Shown piece by piece: positions 50,105-58,951 of a stretch of 64,000 bases of DNA. This stretch comes from Nostoc edaphicum CCNP1411. Lineage in GTDB: Bacteria; Cyanobacteriota; Cyanobacteriia; Cyanobacteriales; Nostocaceae. The notes under the pieces are model-generated. The model had not been told where the DNA came from. It saw nothing but the letters and a program-made list of their open reading frames with translations, and did not search any database. The stretch lies in assembly GCF_014023275.1 (NCBI RefSeq), contig NZ_CP054698.1, positions 5,913,001 to 5,977,000 of the forward strand, read 5' to 3'. How positions within the stretch are numbered: position 1 is the stretch's first letter; every line of letters starts with the position of its first letter. Made by a program: the position numbers and the translations under genes.

Positions 50105-50734
50105 ATGACACAAACAATCCAAGCAAAGGACACTGACTTACGCTATTTAATCGATAACTTTGGTATTCAGTTAGTTTTAGATGAATCATTCTTTCATGAA
50201 TGGCAAGAAGATTTAGCAGAAATTAATGATTTAGACAAACAACTCTTAGACAAAGTTAAAATGGGTTATTTAAATCTTCTTAATTACCCACCTTTGCTAG
50301 AAGATGTAGTTAGAATGGCAGTTGTAGACCCATTACTTTTTATCGGGGATTTTTATCTAGCCCCGTTTTATGTAAAATCAGAAGAATCTATAGATATTGC
50401 TGTGCCAGATGAAGATGTAATTATTAAAGGTAGAATGGATACCTTAGTTTTGAAAGAGCAATTATGGGTGATGATTATTGAATCTAAAAGAGCTTCCTTT
50501 TCAGTTGAACAAGGACTTGCACAAATTCTTGCTTATCTGTTAGGGAATTCATATACTGATAAACCCAACTTTGGTATGATTGCCACAGGCAGCGAATTCA
50601 TTTTCGTCAAATTAGTGAAAGGAAATTCACCACGTTATGCTTTATCAAAGGGTTTTTTGATGCGAAACCCTGGAAATGAATTGTACGACGTACTACGTAT
50701 CTTGAAACGCCTGACTCAGTTGGTGAGTGCTTAA
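50105..50734 (+). CDS. PD-(D/E)XK nuclease-family protein
   Basis: A 209-residue protein resembling the HsdR_N-like restriction endonuclease fold without a helicase. The probable active site is GRMDTLVLKEQLWVMIIESK, with Asp in the first strand and E-x-K in the second, followed by the helix GLAQILAYLLGN. No methylase or specificity partner is next to it. It lies 42 bases after sbcD and may share its transcript. Whether it cuts DNA is inferred. Confidence 0.78.
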   Translation: MTQTIQAKDTDLRYLIDNFGIQLVLDESFFHEWQEDLAEINDLDKQLLDKVKMGYLNLLNYPPLLEDVVRMAVVDPLLFIGDFYLAPFYVKSEESIDIAVPDEDVIIKGRMDTLVLKEQLWVMIIESKRASFSVEQGLAQILAYLLGNSYTDKPNFGMIATGSEFIFVKLVKGNSPRYALSKGFLMRNPGNELYDVLRILKRLTQLVSA

Positions 50735-50823
50735 ATCTTATGGCTTGATTATATTTTCTCACGGTTGGAGCGATCGCTCTTTCAATAATGAGAGAATATA
50801 GTATAACTTCAGGGAAGTTCATA

Positions 50824-51039
50824 ATGAAGCGAGAATTTAATGTAATTCTCGAACGGGATGCAGATGGCTACTTTGTTGCTTCCGTCCCAAATCTTCCTGG
50901 TTGTCATACGCAAGCTAAAACTTTAGATGAGTTAATGGAGCGTATTAGAGAAGCGATTGAACTTTGTTTAGAATTTGAGGACGAACAGCAAGATTCACTC
51001 GACTTTATTGGTATTCAACGAGTTGTAGTTGAGATATGA
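50824..51039 (+). CDS. hicB: HicB-family antitoxin-like protein
   Basis: A 71-residue protein started at ATG 50824 (MKREFNVILERDADGYFVAS). It has the compact HicB RNase-H-like fold with VPNLPGCHTQAKTLDELMERIREAIELCL (begins near residue 21). No C-terminal DNA-binding domain is present. HicB normally neutralises HicA, an mRNA-cleaving toxin. Here the following hicA is broken, so this antitoxin may be an orphan. Confidence 0.85.
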   Translation: MKREFNVILERDADGYFVASVPNLPGCHTQAKTLDELMERIREAIELCLEFEDEQQDSLDFIGIQRVVVEI

Positions 51040-51155
51040 GTCAATTCCCAAGCTTCACAGGAAGGGAAGTTATTGCAATGAGTGCGATCGCAAAATATGA
51101 TACTCAAGATGTTGTAGTGCAGCTACTTTGTTTTAAAAAAAGCTTTATTAGCTAA
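51036..51155 (+). pseudogene. hicA: Broken hicA fused to an sbcD-derived fragment
   Basis: The ATG overlaps the hicB stop by four bases (ATGA), as in typical hicBA operons. The first 13 codons read MSQFPSFTGREVI, the standard HicA N-terminus. The frame then continues MSAIAKYDTQDVVVQLL, which corresponds to MKAIAKYDIQDAVVRLI of SbcD (49724 onward), before a stop at 51155. The later HicA core with the catalytic His is missing. It appears to be a remnant made by recombination at or near the HIP1 octamer in this segment. Confidence 0.65.
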
Positions 51156-51417
51156 AAAAAATCGAGTTTATACTGTTATTTTGTATTACTTATTACATAT
51201 TTTTATCAGATTTTATGTATGTGTGCAATCAGATTGTCTCCCTTTGCAGTAGAAAAACCCATTTCTTGAAATTCCTTGGTAAATCAGACTTTTGATGATA
51301 AATTGCTCACCTAGTAAAAAAATTGAAGCTAGATGATAAATATTATTCTATATACCCTATAATTCTTTTAATTACGGTATACATCTAGAAATACCGTAGA
51401 TTTAGGGGTGAATTCTG
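51156..51417. other. Intergenic region upstream of sbpA
   Basis: AT-rich promoter region of sbpA. It contains the inverted repeat at 51373-51398; nothing else was recognised. Confidence 0.5.
51373..51398. promoter_or_regulatory. Candidate operator upstream of sbpA
   Basis: TACGGTAT (51373-51380) and ATACCGTA (51391-51398) are a perfect 8-base inverted repeat with a 10-base spacer, 20 bases before the sbpA start. The spacing fits a dimeric regulator; the regulator is unknown. Confidence 0.55.
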
Positions 51418-52575
51418 ATGAGCAAGTCGCAACAACCAACACAATTAAGTCAATACCTAAGTGAAGGGATACAGGCTTATGTCATGAAAGCTTTGCAGAC
51501 TATACAACTCTGGCATCAACACACGATTAGAAGTTGGTTGAATAGACACACTGTGCAAAGTTTTGTAAGTCTATTTCTAATAGGTACTTTTTTGAGTATA
51601 GCAGTTGCCTCCTGCTCTGGAAGCAGTTCAGCTAGCAAGAATGATGTTAATTTAAAACTCGTTTCATTCTCTGTTACCAAAGCCGCTCATGACCAGATAA
51701 TTCCCAAATTTGTCGAAAGCTGGAAGAAAGAACACAACCAAAACGTCACCATTGAGGCGACTTATGGGGGTTCTGGCGCTCAAACAGCAGAAGTTATTGC
51801 AGGTTCGCAGGAAGCAGATATAGTACATTTGGCACTCCCCCTAGATGTCATTAAAATTCAGCAAGCAGGTTTGATTAAATCAGGTTGGGAAATCAGATAT
51901 CCAAGAAATGGTATTGTCAGTAAATCTGTAGCTGCGATCGTTACTCGTGAAGGTAATCCCAAAAATATTCAGACTTGGGCAGACTTAGCAAAAGATGGTG
52001 TAAAAATAATTGCAGCTAACCCAAAAACTTCTGGTATTGCTATCTGGGAATTCTTGGCTTTTTGGAGTTCTGTGAGTTTAACAGGTGGTGACGAAACCGC
52101 AGCATTGGATTATGTCACCAAAGTTTATAAGAACATCCCGGTATTGACGAAAGATGCCCGTGAAGCTAGCGATTCATTCTTCCAACAAGGCGAGGGAGAT
52201 GTCTTAGTTAACTACGAAAATGAAGTAATTTTGGCGCAAATAGGTGGATTGAAACTGCCTTATGTTGTACCTCAAGTTAATATTTCCATCGATAATCCTG
52301 TGGCTCTAGTTGATAAAAACGTTGATAAACACGGTACAAGAGAAGTTGCACAAGCATTTGTGAATTTTCTTTACTCAACAGAAGCTCAACGAGAATTTGC
52401 CAAATTACAGTATCGTCCTGTTAACCCCACTGTCACCCAAGAAGTAGCGTCAAAACAACCGCCAATTCAAACTTTATTTACCTCTCAAGATTTAGGTGGT
52501 TGGGAGATTATCCAGAAAAAGTTTTTTGAAGATGGGGCAATTTTTGACAAAGTTCAAGCTGCTAGCAAAGCATGA
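51418..52575 (+). CDS. sbpA: Sulfate-binding protein of ABC transporter
   Basis: A 385-residue periplasmic sulfate-binding lipoprotein. An unusual ~48-residue polar extension precedes the hydrophobic signal segment (FVSLFLIGTFLSIAVASC), with the lipobox Cys at about residue 66. The mature domain shows the family segments VSFSVTKAAHDQIIPKF, TYGGSGAQTAEVIAGSQEAD, and KTSGIAIWEFLAFW. No cysTWA permease genes follow; pstSCAB does instead. An inverted-repeat operator candidate lies directly upstream. A shorter start at Met23 is possible but still leaves an extension. Confidence 0.92.
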   Translation: MSKSQQPTQLSQYLSEGIQAYVMKALQTIQLWHQHTIRSWLNRHTVQSFVSLFLIGTFLSIAVASCSGSSSASKNDVNLKLVSFSVTKAAHDQIIPKFVESWKKEHNQNVTIEATYGGSGAQTAEVIAGSQEADIVHLALPLDVIKIQQAGLIKSGWEIRYPRNGIVSKSVAAIVTREGNPKNIQTWADLAKDGVKIIAANPKTSGIAIWEFLAFWSSVSLTGGDETAALDYVTKVYKNIPVLTKDAREASDSFFQQGEGDVLVNYENEVILAQIGGLKLPYVVPQVNISIDNPVALVDKNVDKHGTREVAQAFVNFLYSTEAQREFAKLQYRPVNPTVTQEVASKQPPIQTLFTSQDLGGWEIIQKKFFEDGAIFDKVQAASKA

Positions 52576-52638
52576 ACTTTATTTTTTCATGCAGCATTCC
52601 TTGTATAGTCACTTTCACTTTATCTCAATTGATAATTT

Positions 52639-53640
52639 ATGAGCTTTCATCGCCGATTTAAAGATAGCTTTTTCTTCACATCTTTAATGGTTCTTGCCAG
52701 TAGCATCACTGCTTGTAACGGTGGACAAGAATTGAAAAGTCAGGTGAGTATTGATGGTGCAGCAGTAGGTTTTCCTATTTCTTTAGCAGTTGCAGAAGAA
52801 TATCAAAAGGTTCAATCTGACGCAAAAGTTAGTGTTGCTTCCAGTGGTACGGGTGGAGGTTTCAGTAAGTTTTGTAATGGTGATATTGATATTGTTGGCG
52901 CTTCTCGTACTATCAGAAATGAAGAAATCAAAAAATGTAAAAGTAAGAATATTGAGTTTGTAGAGTTGCCTATAGGTTTAGACGGCGTAGCTGTAATTGC
53001 AAATCGTAAAAACGACTTTGCTAAATGTCTAACTATTAAGGAAATGAATACAATTTGGAGTGCTAAATCAGACGGCAAAATCTTGACTTGGAATCAAGTT
53101 AATCCTAAATTTCCTAAGCTACCACTGAAGCTTTATGCTCCGGCTTCTGATACGGGAACCTTTGATTATTTAACTCAAGCTGTTACTGGCAAAGCCAAGA
53201 ATGGCCGCACCGACTACACTCCTAGTCATAATCAAAATCTGCTAGTGCAAGGTGTTTCTGGAGATGAATCAGCATTGGCCTATGTAGGGATATCGTACTA
53301 CATTCAAAATCAAGAAAAGCTCAATTTAGTTGCTATCGAAAATCTCAAAGGAGAATGCAAAAAACCAGTTCCGTTGGATAATGTACTCAAAAATACCTAT
53401 ACACCTTTGTCTCGTCCCCTGTTCATATATGTCAGCAAGATATCTTTAGATAACAAACCAGCAGTCAAAGAATTTGTAGATTTTTATCTAGAAAATTCTT
53501 GGAAGTGGGTAGATGGTGCTGGATATGTAGCACTACCTGATGAAGCTTACGTCAAGGTAAAACAAAAGTTTGCTACTGGTGAAACTGGGACAAAATTTCA
53601 AAAAGCCAAACCAGGTGAACCAATTACAAACTTTCTTTAG
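52639..53640 (+). CDS. pstS: Phosphate-binding protein of ABC transporter
   Basis: A 333-residue PstS/SphX-type lipoprotein. The signal peptide ends in SSITACNGG (lipobox Cys near residue 26). Phosphate-binding family motifs are IDGAAVGFPISLAVAEEY, SSGTGGGFSKFCNGDIDIVGASR, and ASDTGTFDYL. It captures phosphate in the periplasm for PstCAB, whose genes follow directly. The gene starts 63 bases after sbpA on the same strand, so read-through from the sulfate gene is possible. No typical cyanobacterial Pho box was seen before it. Confidence 0.93.
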   Translation: MSFHRRFKDSFFFTSLMVLASSITACNGGQELKSQVSIDGAAVGFPISLAVAEEYQKVQSDAKVSVASSGTGGGFSKFCNGDIDIVGASRTIRNEEIKKCKSKNIEFVELPIGLDGVAVIANRKNDFAKCLTIKEMNTIWSAKSDGKILTWNQVNPKFPKLPLKLYAPASDTGTFDYLTQAVTGKAKNGRTDYTPSHNQNLLVQGVSGDESALAYVGISYYIQNQEKLNLVAIENLKGECKKPVPLDNVLKNTYTPLSRPLFIYVSKISLDNKPAVKEFVDFYLENSWKWVDGAGYVALPDEAYVKVKQKFATGETGTKFQKAKPGEPITNFL

Positions 53641-53691
53641 ACAAATATTCATTCAGATGCAACTTGATTTGTAGTCACAACTTCACTGTTT

Positions 53692-54633
53692 ATGCAAAAT
53701 TACACTTCTCAAGACGATCCTTATTTATTACCTAGACAATCACTAGACAAAGATATATCTGAAGATATATCAGAAAGGATTGTGGGAGCGATTTTATTTG
53801 CTTGTGCTTTAGTTTCTGTTTTGACTACCTTTGGTATTGTCATAATTATTTTTCAGGAGACATTTGGTTTTTTCCAAGAAGTTTCCTTTGCTCAATTCTT
53901 TCTTGATACTAAATGGACACCTCTATTTGCAGAGAGGCATTTTGGCATTTGGCCTTTAATTAATGGCACTTTCTTGACTACAGCTATTGCTATGTCAGTT
54001 GCGATTCCTTTGGGTTTATGTTCTGCCATTTATTTGAGTGAATATGCTCAACCCAAGGTAGCAGCAGTTTTACGTCCAGCCGTGGAACTTTTAGCAGGAG
54101 TACCAACTGTAGTATATGGTTACTTTGCACTATTGTTTCTGACACCATTGCTGCGGAATTTTATTCCTCTAGAAATATTCAATTCCTTGAGTGCGGGGGT
54201 AATGATGGGGATTATGATTACTCCCACCGTTGGCTCTATTAGCTTAGATGCTATTAAATCAGTTCCGCGTTCTTTGCGCGAAGGAGCTTATGCTTTAGGT
54301 ATCACTAAACTAGAAACTATTTTTAAAGTAGTTTTACCAGCCGCACTTTCGGGAATTATCGCCTCGATTATTTTGGGTATTTCTCGTGCTGTGGGTGAAA
54401 CAATGACTGTCCTCATCGCCGCTGGACTACAGCCGAAGCTGACTATTAGTTTTGCAGAATCAATAGCAACAATGACAGCTTATATGGCACAAATTTCTGG
54501 CGGAGATAGTCCGCGTGGAAGTCTCAATTTCAAGACTTTATATGCTGTAGGTGCGGTTTTGTTTGTGATTACCCTATCTTTGAATATTGTTAGTTACTGG
54601 ATTGCTAATCGTTATAAGGAAAAATACGAGTAA
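53692..54633 (+). CDS. pstC: Phosphate ABC transporter permease PstC
   Basis: A 313-residue inner-membrane permease with about six helices. The first helix region is IVGAILFACALVSVLTTFGI. The ABC permease EAA-like loop is near residues 195-225 (LREGAYALGITKLETIFKVV), and PLGLCSAIYLSEYAQPKV precedes it. It pairs with PstA and PstB for high-affinity phosphate uptake. Six bases separate it from pstA, so the two are co-translated. Confidence 0.95.
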   Translation: MQNYTSQDDPYLLPRQSLDKDISEDISERIVGAILFACALVSVLTTFGIVIIIFQETFGFFQEVSFAQFFLDTKWTPLFAERHFGIWPLINGTFLTTAIAMSVAIPLGLCSAIYLSEYAQPKVAAVLRPAVELLAGVPTVVYGYFALLFLTPLLRNFIPLEIFNSLSAGVMMGIMITPTVGSISLDAIKSVPRSLREGAYALGITKLETIFKVVLPAALSGIIASIILGISRAVGETMTVLIAAGLQPKLTISFAESIATMTAYMAQISGGDSPRGSLNFKTLYAVGAVLFVITLSLNIVSYWIANRYKEKYE

Positions 54634-54638
54634 TAAAT

Positions 54639-55538
54639 ATGGCTACTAGTTATCAAGATGATGATTCCTTTGCATCGGGGGCAGAATTTACTGATAATGT
54701 TGACAAAAGGGAGAGCTTAGGAAAAGTATTTGAAGTCATTTTTTTGATCGGGTTGCTGATTGGAATATTTGTCTTAGCCTTGCTACTTTTTGATATTTTG
54801 GGAGACGGATTAGGTAGATTTTTGTCCCCAGGATTTCTCACAGATACCCCTTCTCGTTTTCCTGACCAAGGTGGTATCCGTCCTGCTATTGTTAGCAGCA
54901 TCCTTTTGGGACTTGTTGTGATTTTTGTCACCGTTCCAATTGGTGTCGGCGCAGCTTTGTATCTCGAAGAATATGCACCCAAAGCTTGGTGGACAGTGGT
55001 TATTGAGATTAATATCAGTAATCTGGCGGGTGTACCTTCTATCGTCTATGGATTGCTGGGTTTAGGAGTTTTCAATTATTTGCTTGGCTTTGGCCCGGCT
55101 TTGATTTCTGGTGCGTTGACTTTATCTTTGTTGTCTTTACCAGTCATTATTGTCACCTCTAGAGAAGCAATTCGCGCCGTCCCGGATTCTTTGAGAAATG
55201 CTTCTTACGGCTTAGGTGTCACCAAATGGAAAACTATTAGCAGTCATGTCATACCTTATGCTGTTCCTGGTATTTTGACAGGGGTGATTATCTCTGTATC
55301 TCGTGCCATTGGTGATGCAGCATCTCTAATTGTTGTCGGTGCTGTAGGTTTTCTTACCTTTGACCCTGGTTTGTTCCAGAGATTTATGGCGTTACCCATT
55401 CAAATTTACAGTTACATAACTCGTCCTGAACCGGGTTTTGCTAGTGCAGCAGCCGCGACAATTATTGCGTTGTTACTCTTGATTTTAGCTCTCAATGGTG
55501 TAGCAATTTATATCCGGCAACGTTTTTCAATCCGTTAG
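54639..55538 (+). CDS. pstA: Phosphate ABC transporter permease PstA
   Basis: A 299-residue permease with about six helices. Visible family segments are VPIGVGAALYLEEYAPKAWW, NLAGVPSIVYGLLGLG and the EAA-like loop RNASYGLGVTKWKTISSHVI. A polar ~25-residue N-terminus precedes helix 1. It forms the channel with PstC. The gap to pstB is enlarged to 330 bases by nested repeat elements. Confidence 0.95.
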   Translation: MATSYQDDDSFASGAEFTDNVDKRESLGKVFEVIFLIGLLIGIFVLALLLFDILGDGLGRFLSPGFLTDTPSRFPDQGGIRPAIVSSILLGLVVIFVTVPIGVGAALYLEEYAPKAWWTVVIEINISNLAGVPSIVYGLLGLGVFNYLLGFGPALISGALTLSLLSLPVIIVTSREAIRAVPDSLRNASYGLGVTKWKTISSHVIPYAVPGILTGVIISVSRAIGDAASLIVVGAVGFLTFDPGLFQRFMALPIQIYSYITRPEPGFASAAAATIIALLLLILALNGVAIYIRQRFSIR

Positions 55539-55551
55539 GTAAACGCAGTAT

Positions 55552-55805
55552 GCAACTTTCTCTCAAACCTAACCCCCAACCCCTTCCCAATACTGCTCGG
55601 TTAAGGATTTTTAACTCGGAATTGGGTTTGGGGAAAAGGTTAAAGGGTAAAGGTTAAAGGTTTTTTCTTTCCCCTTTCCCCTTCCCCTTTTCCCCTTAAC
55701 CGACAAGTATTGAACCCCTTCCCTACTAGCGTTGGGGAGCAAGACTTAAAGCCTCTCCCAGTTTCAGGGAGAGGAATGGAAGCGGGGTTTTAAAAATAAG
55801 TTGCA
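55552..55805. mobile_element. Outer repeat element between pstA and pstB
   Basis: It is bounded by ATGCAACTT (left) and AAGTTGCACAT (right) and contains AACCTAACCCCCAACCCCTTCC, GCGTTGGGGAGCAAG and AAGCCTCTCCCAG motifs shared with the elements at 48615 and 1553. It is interrupted by the MITE at 55588-55712. Confidence 0.55.
55588..55712. mobile_element. MITE, CAATACGGTTCGGTTAAGG family, nested, with 10-bp target duplication
   Basis: The ends are CAATACTGCTCGGTTAAGG and CCTTAACCGACAAGTATTG. AACCCCTTCC occurs at 55578-55587 and 55713-55722, an exact 10-bp duplication. The interior carries repeated AAAGGTTAAAGG and CCCCTTTCCCC strings. Confidence 0.85.
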
Positions 55806-55868
55806 CATCGTGTTTAGGTAATTAAATATCTAATTTAATACATTCACAGACCTTTGGAGAATAGAAAA

Positions 55869-56696
55869 ATGACTTATAGCAATAGTAGAAGTCAATCAGA
55901 TAGTGCCACAATTGAACAAGGTAATAGCGTTTTTAATGTTGAAGGTGTAAAGGTCTTCTATGGAGGATTTCTAGCCCTTTTAGATGTCTATCTGAAGATT
56001 CCTGATAAACAAATAATTGCTTTTATTGGCCCTTCAGGATGTGGTAAAAGTACCTTATTGCGTTGCTTCAATCGGATGAATGATTTAATCCCTGGAGCTA
56101 AGGTTGAGGGTAGACTGAATTATCGCGATCGCAACATTTATGATACAAAGATAAATTCTGTAAAATTACGCCGCCAAATTGGAATGGTTTTTCAAAGACC
56201 GAATCCTTTCCCCAAGTCAATATACGAAAATATTGCCTTTGCTCCCCTTGCTAACGGTTACAAAGGTAACGTTGATGAATTGGTGGAAGATTCCCTCAGA
56301 CGCGCTGCTATTTGGGATGAAGTCAAAGACAAACTCAAAGAGAAGGGAACTGCATTATCTGGCGGACAACAGCAACGACTTTGCATTGCTCGTGCGATCG
56401 CTATGAAGCCAGATGTATTATTGATGGATGAACCATGTTCCGCTCTCGACCCGATTTCTAGCCGCCAAGTAGAAGAACTCTGCTTAGAACTTAAGGAGCA
56501 ATACACCATCATCATGGTGACACACAACATGCAGCAAGCTTCGAGAGTCGCAGATTTCACCGCTTTCTTCAATACAGAAATTGACGAGCATGGCAAGCGT
56601 CGCGGAAAGTTAGTTGAGTTTAATCCGACAGCGCAAATGTTCAGTTCACCTCAAACCAAAGAAGCTGAAGATTATATAAGTGGACGCTTCGGTTGA
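55869..56696 (+). CDS. pstB: Phosphate ABC transporter ATPase PstB
   Basis: A 275-residue ATPase started at ATG 55869, with GGAGA eight bases upstream; a TTG at 55854 is in frame. The Walker A motif is GPSGCGKST, the signature is [14 protein letters not shown], and Walker B is [13 protein letters not shown], followed by the switch His in VTHNMQQA. It powers PstCA. A good terminator follows the stop, closing the sbpA-pst gene group. Confidence 0.95.
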   Translation: MTYSNSRSQSDSATIEQGNSVFNVEGVKVFYGGFLALLDVYLKIPDKQIIAFIGPSGCGKSTLLRCFNRMNDLIPGAKVEGRLNYRDRNIYDTKINSVKLRRQIGMVFQRPNPFPKSIYENIAFAPLANGYKGNVDELVEDSLRRAAIWDEVKDKLKEKGTALSGGQQQRLCIARAIAMKPDVLLMDEPCSALDPISSRQVEELCLELKEQYTIIMVTHNMQQASRVADFTAFFNTEIDEHGKRRGKLVEFNPTAQMFSSPQTKEAEDYISGRFG

Positions 56697-56728
56697 AGAG
56701 CTTGTCCTAAGTATTTAGGATAATAGAC

Positions 56729-56775
56729 AACCTTGTACAATAAGGTAAAACTTTGTACAAGGTTTTGTTTTGTGA
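56729..56775 (+). terminator. Terminator after pstB
   Basis: AACCTTGTACAA (56729-56740) pairs perfectly with TTGTACAAGGTT (56753-56764) and is followed by TTGTTTTGT. Confidence 0.85.
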
Positions 56776-56892
56776 TAATATCAGACTCACTAAAATAGCG
56801 GCACTACAGACTCAATCTATAATGCGTAGGAGAGTCACCCTATGCTGCATAACACTCAAAAAATTTTGTTTGAGTTTTATCTGAATCTTCGA

Positions 56893-57387
56893 TTAGTCTA
56901 TTTCTCCGACATCCCGTAGCACTGCATCAATAAGGCTAGATCGGATATAAATTCCATTGGTGCGTAACCGCTCAATATATACTTTAACTTCCACAATCAA
57001 GCCCGCTTTTTTCGCCTTACGCAAAATGCCAAGAGTACCTATTCGGCGAATTCCTAAGCGTTCTGCAACCCTTCGTGCTTGAGCATCATCCAAAAGTACT
57101 GTACTATCTGGGGTGGACTGAGCCAAGGCAATAGCTTCAGCTTCTCCACGATCAACTAGGATTGATAATGGTTCTAAGATAATGGGTTCAGGAGTTTGAA
57201 TTTCTAACCAAGTTAGTTGACTGACAGCTTGTGCGCCAGGTAAACCTGCACCTTGGACTGTTACTTCATCCCATACGGCTGGGGGAATTAATATTCGCTG
57301 ATACAGTTGAGGAAGAATTTCCAGTTGCTCGATAATTGATAAAGATATGAGGGGACTGCTATCGGCAACAATCACAGGGTTAGTCAT
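56893..57387 (-). CDS. DUF3368 PIN-like protein, probable toxin
   Basis: A 164-residue protein started at MTNPVIVADSSPLI (57387), overlapping the end of the upstream gene by eight bases. It has PIN-like features: VADSSPLISLSIIEQL with the first acidic residue, a central DRGEAEAIALAQ, LLDDAQARRVAERLGI, and a C-terminal segment. Such DUF3368 proteins pair with UPF0175 proteins as predicted toxin-antitoxin systems. RNase activity is inferred from the fold. Confidence 0.82.
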   Translation of the reverse strand: MTNPVIVADSSPLISLSIIEQLEILPQLYQRILIPPAVWDEVTVQGAGLPGAQAVSQLTWLEIQTPEPIILEPLSILVDRGEAEAIALAQSTPDSTVLLDDAQARRVAERLGIRRIGTLGILRKAKKAGLIVEVKVYIERLRTNGIYIRSSLIDAVLRDVGEID

Positions 57388-57631
57388 CGCGCAATTCGTC
57401 GGCGATTTGGTCATCATCTAAGTTGATAACCGGGATTTGTAAACGTCCTAGTTCATACATGAATTGGGGTTTGTTCATGTTGCAAAATGTGGCGGCTTTA
57501 CCAAGGGATAGTCGGCGTAGCTCAAATAGTTTGACTGCGAGCAAAAATGTGAGTTCTGCTTCTAACGCCTGGGGTGATTTGCCGGAGGTAATAAGTAAGT
57601 CATCGGGATAATGAAGGGATAGGATGTGCAT
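57380..57631 (-). CDS. UPF0175-family small protein, probable antitoxin
   Basis: An 83-residue protein with the UPF0175 pattern ELTFLLAVKLFELRRLSLGKAA followed by FCNMNKPQFMYELGRLQIPV, a helix-turn-helix-like region, and an acidic end (DDDQIADELRDD). It is translated just before the DUF3368 gene with an eight-base overlap, the usual antitoxin-first order. It is likely DNA-binding and autoregulatory. Confidence 0.85.
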   Translation of the reverse strand: MHILSLHYPDDLLITSGKSPQALEAELTFLLAVKLFELRRLSLGKAATFCNMNKPQFMYELGRLQIPVINLDDDQIADELRDD

Positions 57632-57709
57632 GATTCACTTTTGTGTTCCTGATTCCTAATTCTTTCTTGATTATGGCTTACACCAGTCCAACTTTGTGAT
57701 GGGCTACCT

Positions 57710-57776
57710 ATGCCCCGCCTTAACAGCGATTACATTCACACTGTAAAAAACTTGTTGGTGTGCAGGGGCGGGGTAT
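57710..57776. repeat. Inverted repeat upstream of the toxin-antitoxin pair
   Basis: ATGCCCCGCC (57710-57719) and GGCGGGGTAT (57767-57776) match at 9 of 10 bases when inverted. The rest of 57632-57894 shows no gene. Confidence 0.45.
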
Positions 57777-57894
57777 GGTTCTCATCTTTTATGCTTTTCT
57801 AAAGAAAATATAAAAAATATTAATGTATGAGTTGACTTTTATATTGGCTAATGATAGCCTTACTTTCTAGTCCAGTTGATACATTTGTACTAAA

Positions 57895-58107
57895 ATGACA
57901 AACAGGTACGAGATTACTGAATACAAAGGATATTCAATACAAATCAAACAAACTCCAGAAGACAAAATGACTGGGGAGAAATATTGGACTTTTAGTTTTG
58001 GAAAAAATGGACAGCTTCTTTTACCTGTAGGTAAAACGTATGGGGGATATGAAGTAGCGTTAGCTGAAGCTAAAAAGTTAATTGACAGGCAGATTACAAA
58101 TCAATAA
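57895..58107 (+). CDS. Small hypothetical protein
   Basis: A 70-residue soluble protein of unknown function: YEITEYKGYSIQIKQTPED, a central YWTFSFGKNGQLLLPVGKTY and a helical end GYEVALAEAKKLIDRQI. The beta-rich start and C-terminal helix look like a small single-domain fold. It lies 11 bases before another small ORF, so the two may be co-transcribed. Confidence 0.6.
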   Translation: MTNRYEITEYKGYSIQIKQTPEDKMTGEKYWTFSFGKNGQLLLPVGKTYGGYEVALAEAKKLIDRQITNQ

Positions 58108-58118
58108 AAAATCAAATC

Positions 58119-58307
58119 ATGTCTAACCATATTCCTTTATTGCCAAATAAACTGTACAAAATCACTACTACGGCAGGTGAATCATTAGGAGATTGGTTTT
58201 ATTTTAATGAAACTACTGAATCTCATCTTTTTCATTGTGCTGCTGTTCACGGGATAGAAATGAAAATTCAAAAAGAAGCAATGTCAGGATTGGAGATTAC
58301 CAACTGA
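58119..58307 (+). CDS. Small hypothetical protein
   Basis: A 62-residue protein of unknown function with a beta-strand-rich pattern (LYKITTTAGESLGDWFYFNE, then HLFHCAAVHGIEMKI). No signal peptide. Its closeness to the preceding 70-residue ORF is the main support. Confidence 0.5.
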   Translation: MSNHIPLLPNKLYKITTTAGESLGDWFYFNETTESHLFHCAAVHGIEMKIQKEAMSGLEITN

Positions 58308-58444
58308 TTTTTGATTGGTAGGTTGGCTTTTCAAAGAATAATAGGCTGATATTGCTTTGCATTAGCTTAATTCTGGAAAATATGCTGAGGCTTAATAGTC
58401 CTAAATTGAAGTAATATTTCAGTTTAGTAGTTATACTGTGTATT

Positions 58445-58870
58445 ATGTTTAGGCCTTTGTCATTTGCTTTAGTTGCAGCAACCATTGTAGTTGCATCAAT
58501 CAATAATCCCAACAATACTTTAGCTGGAACTTGTGCTTCTAAGTGTGGTTCTCGCCCAATTCAGTTTACACCGGGGAAACACATCAGAGTTGAAGTCGTA
58601 AATAGCACACCAAACCTGATTAAAATCCAAAAGCCCTCCGGGACTGGTGCAATATCTCTAAGTCCAGGGCAGAAATTAAATTTAGAACAAATAGAGGGTA
58701 CGGAGCCAAATACATCTTTGATATTTTGGAGCGAAACGGGTTTATCACTACAAGCAATCGTCTCGAAACCTAACTTTGGTACATTGCGGTTAGAACTCCG
58801 TCCGACTTGGCGCTCTCCGGGCGATCGCTCATTGTATATTATGGATGATGGTAAGATAAACGTGTTTTAG
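58445..58870 (+). CDS. Secreted hypothetical protein
   Basis: A 141-residue protein with a clear signal peptide (MFRPLSFALVAATIVVASI, cleavage probably near LAGTC or soon before). The mature part has two cysteines close together (TCASKCGS), then a beta-sandwich-like pattern: HIRVEVVNSTPNLIKIQKP, LSPGQKLNLEQ and LRLELRPTW. A periplasmic role is likely; the family was not identified. It is 81 bases upstream of recJ. Confidence 0.65.
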   Translation: MFRPLSFALVAATIVVASINNPNNTLAGTCASKCGSRPIQFTPGKHIRVEVVNSTPNLIKIQKPSGTGAISLSPGQKLNLEQIEGTEPNTSLIFWSETGLSLQAIVSKPNFGTLRLELRPTWRSPGDRSLYIMDDGKINVF

Positions 58871-58951
58871 ATCGCAAATAGTGTTATTAGTTATGAGTTA
58901 AGAAACAACTTTCAATTCAAGACTCATAACTGAAAACTCCTAACTTTTATT

